Part shown: positions 31,212 through 34,363 of the stretch, piece after piece
Layout of the letters: every line of letters begins with the position of its first letter
How positions within the stretch are numbered: position 1 is the stretch's first letter
Assembly (NCBI GenBank): GCA_903881505.1
Contig: CAIRTM010000127.1
Coordinates: 1-34,363 of the forward strand
From: an uncultured delta proteobacterium
GTDB taxonomy: Bacteria; Desulfobacterota; WTBG01; CAIYCZ01; CAIRTM01
Direction: 5' to 3'
Length of the DNA: 34,363 bases
The notes under the pieces: generated by a model
What the model was told of the DNA's origin: nothing
Database searches by the model: none
The model's input: the letters and a program-made list of their open reading frames with translations, nothing else
Position numbers and translations under genes: made by a program

Positions 31212-32051
31212 ATGAAGCTAGCTTTTTTCCAGCGGCTTTCGCAGCTGTGCAGCGTACTTCTCTACAATGCATACCTGGCGGGTTTTGTGACGGGCTCGAT
31301 TTACCAGGGCCCTTTCAAGATGATTCCCTGCCCGGGATTCAACTGCCATTCCTGCCCGGGCGCGCTTTTTTTGTGCCCGGTCGGCGCGCTGCAGTTTTTC
31401 TCCGCGTACGGGCGCTATTACCTTTCTTTGTATGTCCTGGGCTTTATCACCCTGCTGGGCGCGGCGGGCGGCCGTTTTATATGCGGCTGGGCCTGCCCGT
31501 TCGGCTTTCTGCAGGATATGCTCAACAAGCTGCCCGTGAAAAAGTTCAGGATTCCGCGGAGGCTTGAATACCTGCGCTACGTTATTCTGGCCGGGGTGGT
31601 TTGTATTGCGGCAGCTGTTTTTAAGGAGCCCTGGTTCTGCAAGATCATCTGTCCGGCCGGAACGCTTGAGGCCGGCATTCCGCTTTTGCTGCACAATGAG
31701 CACCTGCGGCAGATGATCGGTCCGGTGTTTATTGTGAAGCTTGGGGTATTGTTCGGATTTCTCGCCTGGATGGCGGTTGCGAAGCGCCCGTTTTGCAGGG
31801 TGGTATGTCCGCTGGGAGCGCTCTACGGGCTGTGCAACCGCCTGAGTTTTTTAAAGATGGGTTTCGACAAAAAGGCCTGTGTCTATGACGGCGCCTGTGC
31901 GCCGGTATGCCCGGTTGACCATCGGATGTACCGTGACGATCCCAATGCGCCGCGCTGCATCAGGTGCCTGCGCTGCCGCTCGGTGTGCGATCCCGGGGCC
32001 ATCCATGTCGCTGTCGGTCAATCTTCTGATCCTCCCCGCGTGTCCCGCTGA
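31212..32051 (+). CDS. NapH/MauN-like membrane ferredoxin (4Fe-4S binding)
   Basis: 279 aa. Several membrane helices (such as YYLSLYVLGFITLLGAAGG and PVFIVKLGVLFGFLAWMAVA) carry polyferredoxin motifs: CPGFNCHSCPGALFLCPVGA near the start, CGWACPFGFLQD and CRVVCPLGALYGLC in between, and a C-terminal pair of clusters (CVYDGACAPVCPVDH; CIRCLRCRSVCDPGA). Such proteins move electrons from the quinone pool or ferredoxin across the membrane to extracytoplasmic reductases. No dedicated reductase is adjacent. AGGGG about 4 bp before ATG 31212 supports the start. Its end overlaps the convergent SUMF1-protein gene by 34 bp. Confidence 0.92.
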   Translation: MKLAFFQRLSQLCSVLLYNAYLAGFVTGSIYQGPFKMIPCPGFNCHSCPGALFLCPVGALQFFSAYGRYYLSLYVLGFITLLGAAGGRFICGWACPFGFLQDMLNKLPVKKFRIPRRLEYLRYVILAGVVCIAAAVFKEPWFCKIICPAGTLEAGIPLLLHNEHLRQMIGPVFIVKLGVLFGFLAWMAVAKRPFCRVVCPLGALYGLCNRLSFLKMGFDKKACVYDGACAPVCPVDHRMYRDDPNAPRCIRCLRCRSVCDPGAIHVAVGQSSDPPRVSR

Positions 32052-32893
32052 CCGTCCGGGCGCACACACCTGAACCCGACCGCGGGGCTTTTGTGGTCGG
32101 GGCTGTTCTTGCCGCGCTGGGCGCAGCGCAGGAAAGGCTCGTCGTTCATCCATGAGCCCCCGCGAAACACCTTGTAGTCTCCGTTGACCGGGCCCTGCGG
32201 GTTAACAGCGGCCCCGCTGCGGTAGTAATCGGCCCTGTACCAGTCGTGGCACCACTCCCAGACATTGCCGGCCATGTCATACAGGCCAAGGGCTGTGGGT
32301 TCAAAAGCGCCCACCGGACGCAGCTTGTTTGTCCGCAGGTAGGATTTGTGGAAATTGGCCTGACTGAGTTCTAGCCGGTCGCCATAGGGGAATTTTTGCC
32401 CGGCCATGCCTGATCGGGCGGCCTTTTCCCACTCGGCTTCCGTCGGCAGGCGCTTGCCGGCCCAGGCTGCATAGGCGGCAGCGTCGTGCCAGCTGACCAG
32501 CACGGCCGGGTGGTCGCCGGTTCCGGCAGGATAGTCGCTGCCGGTCCAGTTGAAGGACGCTTCCCGCGGATCAGCAGAGCGGGGCGGGGCATGGCCGGTT
32601 TCAATGACAAAGCGCCGGTACTGTTCATTGGTAACTTCGAAACGGTCGATATAAAATGCAGGCACATCGACGATGTGAGCCGGCTGTTCGTCCGCAGGAG
32701 CGTCCGGCCCGTCAGAACCCATCAGGAATTCGCCGGCCGGGATGAACACCATATCCGTGGCGTGCCCGGAGCTTTGAGGTTCGTTCTGCCCGGAGCATGC
32801 GCATATGCCCAGGCACAGGGCCGCGATAACGGCTGCCTGCAGGAGGATGCCGGCGCGGTGGTGGTTGCTTGCGGATGCATTCTGCCTTCTCAT
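32018..32893 (-). CDS. SUMF1/FGE-domain lipoprotein without the catalytic cysteines
   Basis: 291 aa. The signal sequence (AAVIAALCLGICAC) ends in a probable lipobox (ICAC), so the protein is likely anchored outside the cytoplasm. The SUMF1 domain is complete: DMVFIPAGEFLMGSD, FEVTNEQYRRFV, HPAVLVSWHDAAAYAAWAGK, RLPTEAEWEKAAR, YDMAGNVWEWCHDWY, VFRGGSW and VGFRCVR. In true formylglycine-generating enzymes a Cys pair follows GGSY/W; here the segment is MNDEPFLRCAQR, with only the later Cys, so sulfatase activation is unlikely and a binding or structural role is probable. GGAG 7 bp before ATG 32893 sets the start. The gene is divergent from the M23 peptidase gene. Confidence 0.88.
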   Translation of the reverse strand: MRRQNASASNHHRAGILLQAAVIAALCLGICACSGQNEPQSSGHATDMVFIPAGEFLMGSDGPDAPADEQPAHIVDVPAFYIDRFEVTNEQYRRFVIETGHAPPRSADPREASFNWTGSDYPAGTGDHPAVLVSWHDAAAYAAWAGKRLPTEAEWEKAARSGMAGQKFPYGDRLELSQANFHKSYLRTNKLRPVGAFEPTALGLYDMAGNVWEWCHDWYRADYYRSGAAVNPQGPVNGDYKVFRGGSWMNDEPFLRCAQRGKNSPDHKSPAVGFRCVRPDGQRDTRGGSED

Positions 32894-32942
32894 GGTGAAC
32901 TCCGGCGCGGAACGTACAGGTAATCTAAACAATATTACCCGG

Positions 32943-32972
32943 TTGACTTTTAGATGCACCTGTGGTTTAAAT
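32943..32972 (+). promoter_or_regulatory. Promoter of the M23 peptidase gene
   Basis: TTGACT (32943-32948), an 18 bp spacer and TTAAAT (32967-32972). An additional TATACT at about 32995-33000 could be a second -10. The leader to the start codon at 33059 is about 80 nt. Confidence 0.6.
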
Positions 32973-33058
32973 AAAATTTTTTTCCACGGAAACCTATACT
33001 AACCTGCTTTGTACGACAATACAATATTGAAACGGCAAAATTTCGGCAGGACGTGCAT

Positions 33059-33994
33059 ATGAAGAGGAAACAGCTGACATTGATCATTCAGCCGACCTGC
33101 GCTGGAACCGGCTCCGTAAAGCACCGGAAGACGCTTTCATTCCATGTCCGGGTGATTCCGTGTTTTTTTCTTATGTGCATTCTGCTGGCTGCTTTCGGCA
33201 TCAGCGGAAGCTGGGCGATTTTTGAAAATAGCGCCCTCCGGCAGGAGGTTGCCGCCCTGCAGAATTCACTGGCGTCTGCTTCCCGGGTTGAGCACAAGAT
33301 TGCCGCGGTGCGCGCCGAAGCGCGCCGGGTTCGTGGATTTTTGGGAGTTGAGGCCGGCGGTGATCAGTTCAACATCGATGACCGTCTCGGTATGGGCGGC
33401 GTCGACGCCGAGGCGCCTGCCGGTGATGCGGGCTCGTTTGAGCCGATGTCCGAGCTGGAGCAGCTGGCCGACAAGCGGCCTTTGTTTGTGCAGGTGTACT
33501 CGTTGCGCAGCGAGCTGGCCGAGCTGAATTCGGTTCTTTCGAAAATGTCGGCAAAGCTTAAAAACCGTCCCACGATTGTGCCGGTCATGGATGGTGACAT
33601 TTACCTGACCTCCGGATTCGGCTGGCGCCAAAGCCCCTTCACCGGGCTGCGCCAGTTTCATAGCGGTGTAGACATCGCCGGCAGAAAGGGCGCGCCGATT
33701 ATCGCCACGGCCGACGGCGTGGTAAGCAGCGTCGGCTACGATCATCTGCTGGGCCATTGCGTGTGGGTCAGCCATGACGGGCGTTTTGAAACATGCTATG
33801 CCCATCTGCTGAAAGTCACCGTTGAAAAGGGCGAGAAGGTGCAGCGCGGCCAGGTTATCGGCCTGATGGGAACAAGCGGCATGTCAACGGGCTATCATCT
33901 GCACTACGAAGTCGTAGACAGCGGCAAAAAAATAAATCCGTATAACTTCATCCTCAACGGCGAAAACCTTAAGCTGAACGCCTCGCGGGGATAG
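33059..33994 (+). CDS. M23 (LytM) peptidoglycan endopeptidase, membrane-anchored
   Basis: 311 aa. A basic N-terminus, one transmembrane helix (FFLMCILLAAFGISGSWAI), a periplasmic coiled coil, and a C-terminal LytM domain with all zinc ligands: HSGVD (His201, Asp205) and YHLHYE (His280, His282), plus GTSGMSTG. It should cut peptide cross-links in peptidoglycan. The N-terminal third matches the peptidase-less protein beside bactofilin at 5969-6280. ATG 33059 is preferred to an in-frame GTG at 33053, since AGG lies about 8 bp upstream of it. A clean terminator follows. Confidence 0.93.
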   Translation: MKRKQLTLIIQPTCAGTGSVKHRKTLSFHVRVIPCFFLMCILLAAFGISGSWAIFENSALRQEVAALQNSLASASRVEHKIAAVRAEARRVRGFLGVEAGGDQFNIDDRLGMGGVDAEAPAGDAGSFEPMSELEQLADKRPLFVQVYSLRSELAELNSVLSKMSAKLKNRPTIVPVMDGDIYLTSGFGWRQSPFTGLRQFHSGVDIAGRKGAPIIATADGVVSSVGYDHLLGHCVWVSHDGRFETCYAHLLKVTVEKGEKVQRGQVIGLMGTSGMSTGYHLHYEVVDSGKKINPYNFILNGENLKLNASRG

Positions 33995-34031
33995 CCCCCG
34001 GTTTCGGTGCAGATACTTGTGCATTCCCTCC

Positions 34032-34057
34032 AGCGGCAGGATACTGCCGCTTTTTTT
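34032..34057 (+). terminator. Intrinsic terminator after the M23 gene
   Basis: AGCGGCAG (34032-34039) / CTGCCGCT (34044-34051), loop GATA, with seven T (34051-34057). Confidence 0.9.
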
Positions 34058-34080
34058 ATATCCTGTGGAGTTTCGACTGC

Positions 34081-34110
34081 AAAAAAACAGGGCCGCTGTA
34101 AGCGGCCCTG
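34081..34110 (-). terminator. Intrinsic terminator of the gene entering from the right edge
   Basis: CAGGGCCGCT (34088-34097) / AGCGGCCCTG (34101-34110) with a 3 nt loop. On the minus strand it is followed by seven T (34087-34081). Confidence 0.9.
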
Positions 34111-34149
34111 CCTTCGTGGTTATTCGTTCAGGCGAACGTTGTACCGCGC

Positions 34150-34363
34150 CTACTCGACCTTGAAGTAATAATAGCCGGGAGTGCGGTACTGGCCCGCGCA
34201 GTCAGCCACGTCAAACAGCAGCTCGTACGTGCCGGCATTCAGGACGGGCAGCGTTACATAGGCATACCACGTGCCCTCGGGATCGGTGCCCACCGCAAGC
34301 GATGTCCAGGACTCCTCTCCCGCCAAGCGGTACCAGGCACGGTGCGTTACCGGGCCGCCGCAG
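34150..34363 (-). CDS. 3' end of a beta-rich, probably secreted protein (partial)
   Basis: The last 71 codons of a minus-strand gene ending at TAG (34152-34150). The visible part alternates short beta strands (RAWYRLAGEESWTSLAVGTD, GTWYAYVTLPVLNAGTYELL) and ends GYYYFKVE. It looks like a beta-sandwich or Ig-like module, with two Cys that could form a disulfide, as in exported proteins. No clear similarity to the C-terminal modules of the two propeller paralogs was found. The start is outside the window. A terminator lies 40 bp downstream. Confidence 0.7.
   Translation of the reverse strand, partial: CGGPVTHRAWYRLAGEESWTSLAVGTDPEGTWYAYVTLPVLNAGTYELLFDVADCAGQYRTPGYYYFKVE

Overview
The window is GC-rich, densely coded bacterial chromosome. 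The organism is probably an anaerobic member of Desulfobacterota (former Deltaproteobacteria). The support is indirect: a PxxKW cysteine-rich protein, a CD1871A-type CxxC small protein beside a NapH-like ferredoxin, a bactofilin with M23-like partners, a PAS-PAS-LuxR regulator, DUF1566/propeller secreted proteins and many lipoproteins. No prophage, insertion sequence, CRISPR array, rRNA or plasmid function was found. The species cannot be named from sequence alone.

Layout, left to right. 1-2224: the end of an unknown gene, a Met8-type siroheme synthase and a geranylgeranyl-reductase-like flavoprotein. 2254-3879: two tandem MarR regulators and a small exported cupredoxin-like protein, ending at a bidirectional terminator. 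4022-6368 (minus): a PxxKW protein under an operator/leader-terminator arrangement, a membrane-anchored lytic transglycosylase, a bactofilin, and a membrane coiled-coil protein that looks like an M23 peptidase without its peptidase domain. 6396-8481: elbB and a radical SAM protein. 8516-11732: a ROK sugar kinase, a small lipoprotein, an OmpA/Pal-like lipoprotein and an MBL-fold hydrolase. 11951-18690 (minus): two large paralogous secreted propeller-DUF1566 proteins downstream of a PAS-PAS-LuxR regulator. 18718-21554: alr and hisG, with truA divergent. 21545-24269: an uncharacterised secreted/membrane pair, two small proteins, tRNA-Pro(UGG) and rpoZ. 24312-28312: trpBA, pgl and an alpha/beta hydrolase. 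28334-30933 (minus): a TPR lipoprotein with a LolB/DUF4292-like lipoprotein. 31061-34363: the CD1871A/ferredoxin pair, a SUMF1-domain lipoprotein, a complete M23 peptidase, and the 3' end of another secreted protein.

How the genes fit together. Housekeeping functions (siroheme, His, Trp, D-Ala, 6-phosphogluconolactone, tRNA modification, RNA polymerase omega) are scattered among envelope functions (bactofilin scaffold, peptidoglycan hydrolases, OmpA/Pal-like and LolB-like lipoproteins). The parts most likely to repay attention are the PxxKW control region, the peptidase-less M23-like partner of bactofilin, the elbB-radical SAM pair, the secreted paralogs with their adjacent LuxR regulator, and the short CxxC gene at 31061. 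Promoters are called by eye from -35/-10 matches with 15-19 bp spacing and have not been scored statistically.
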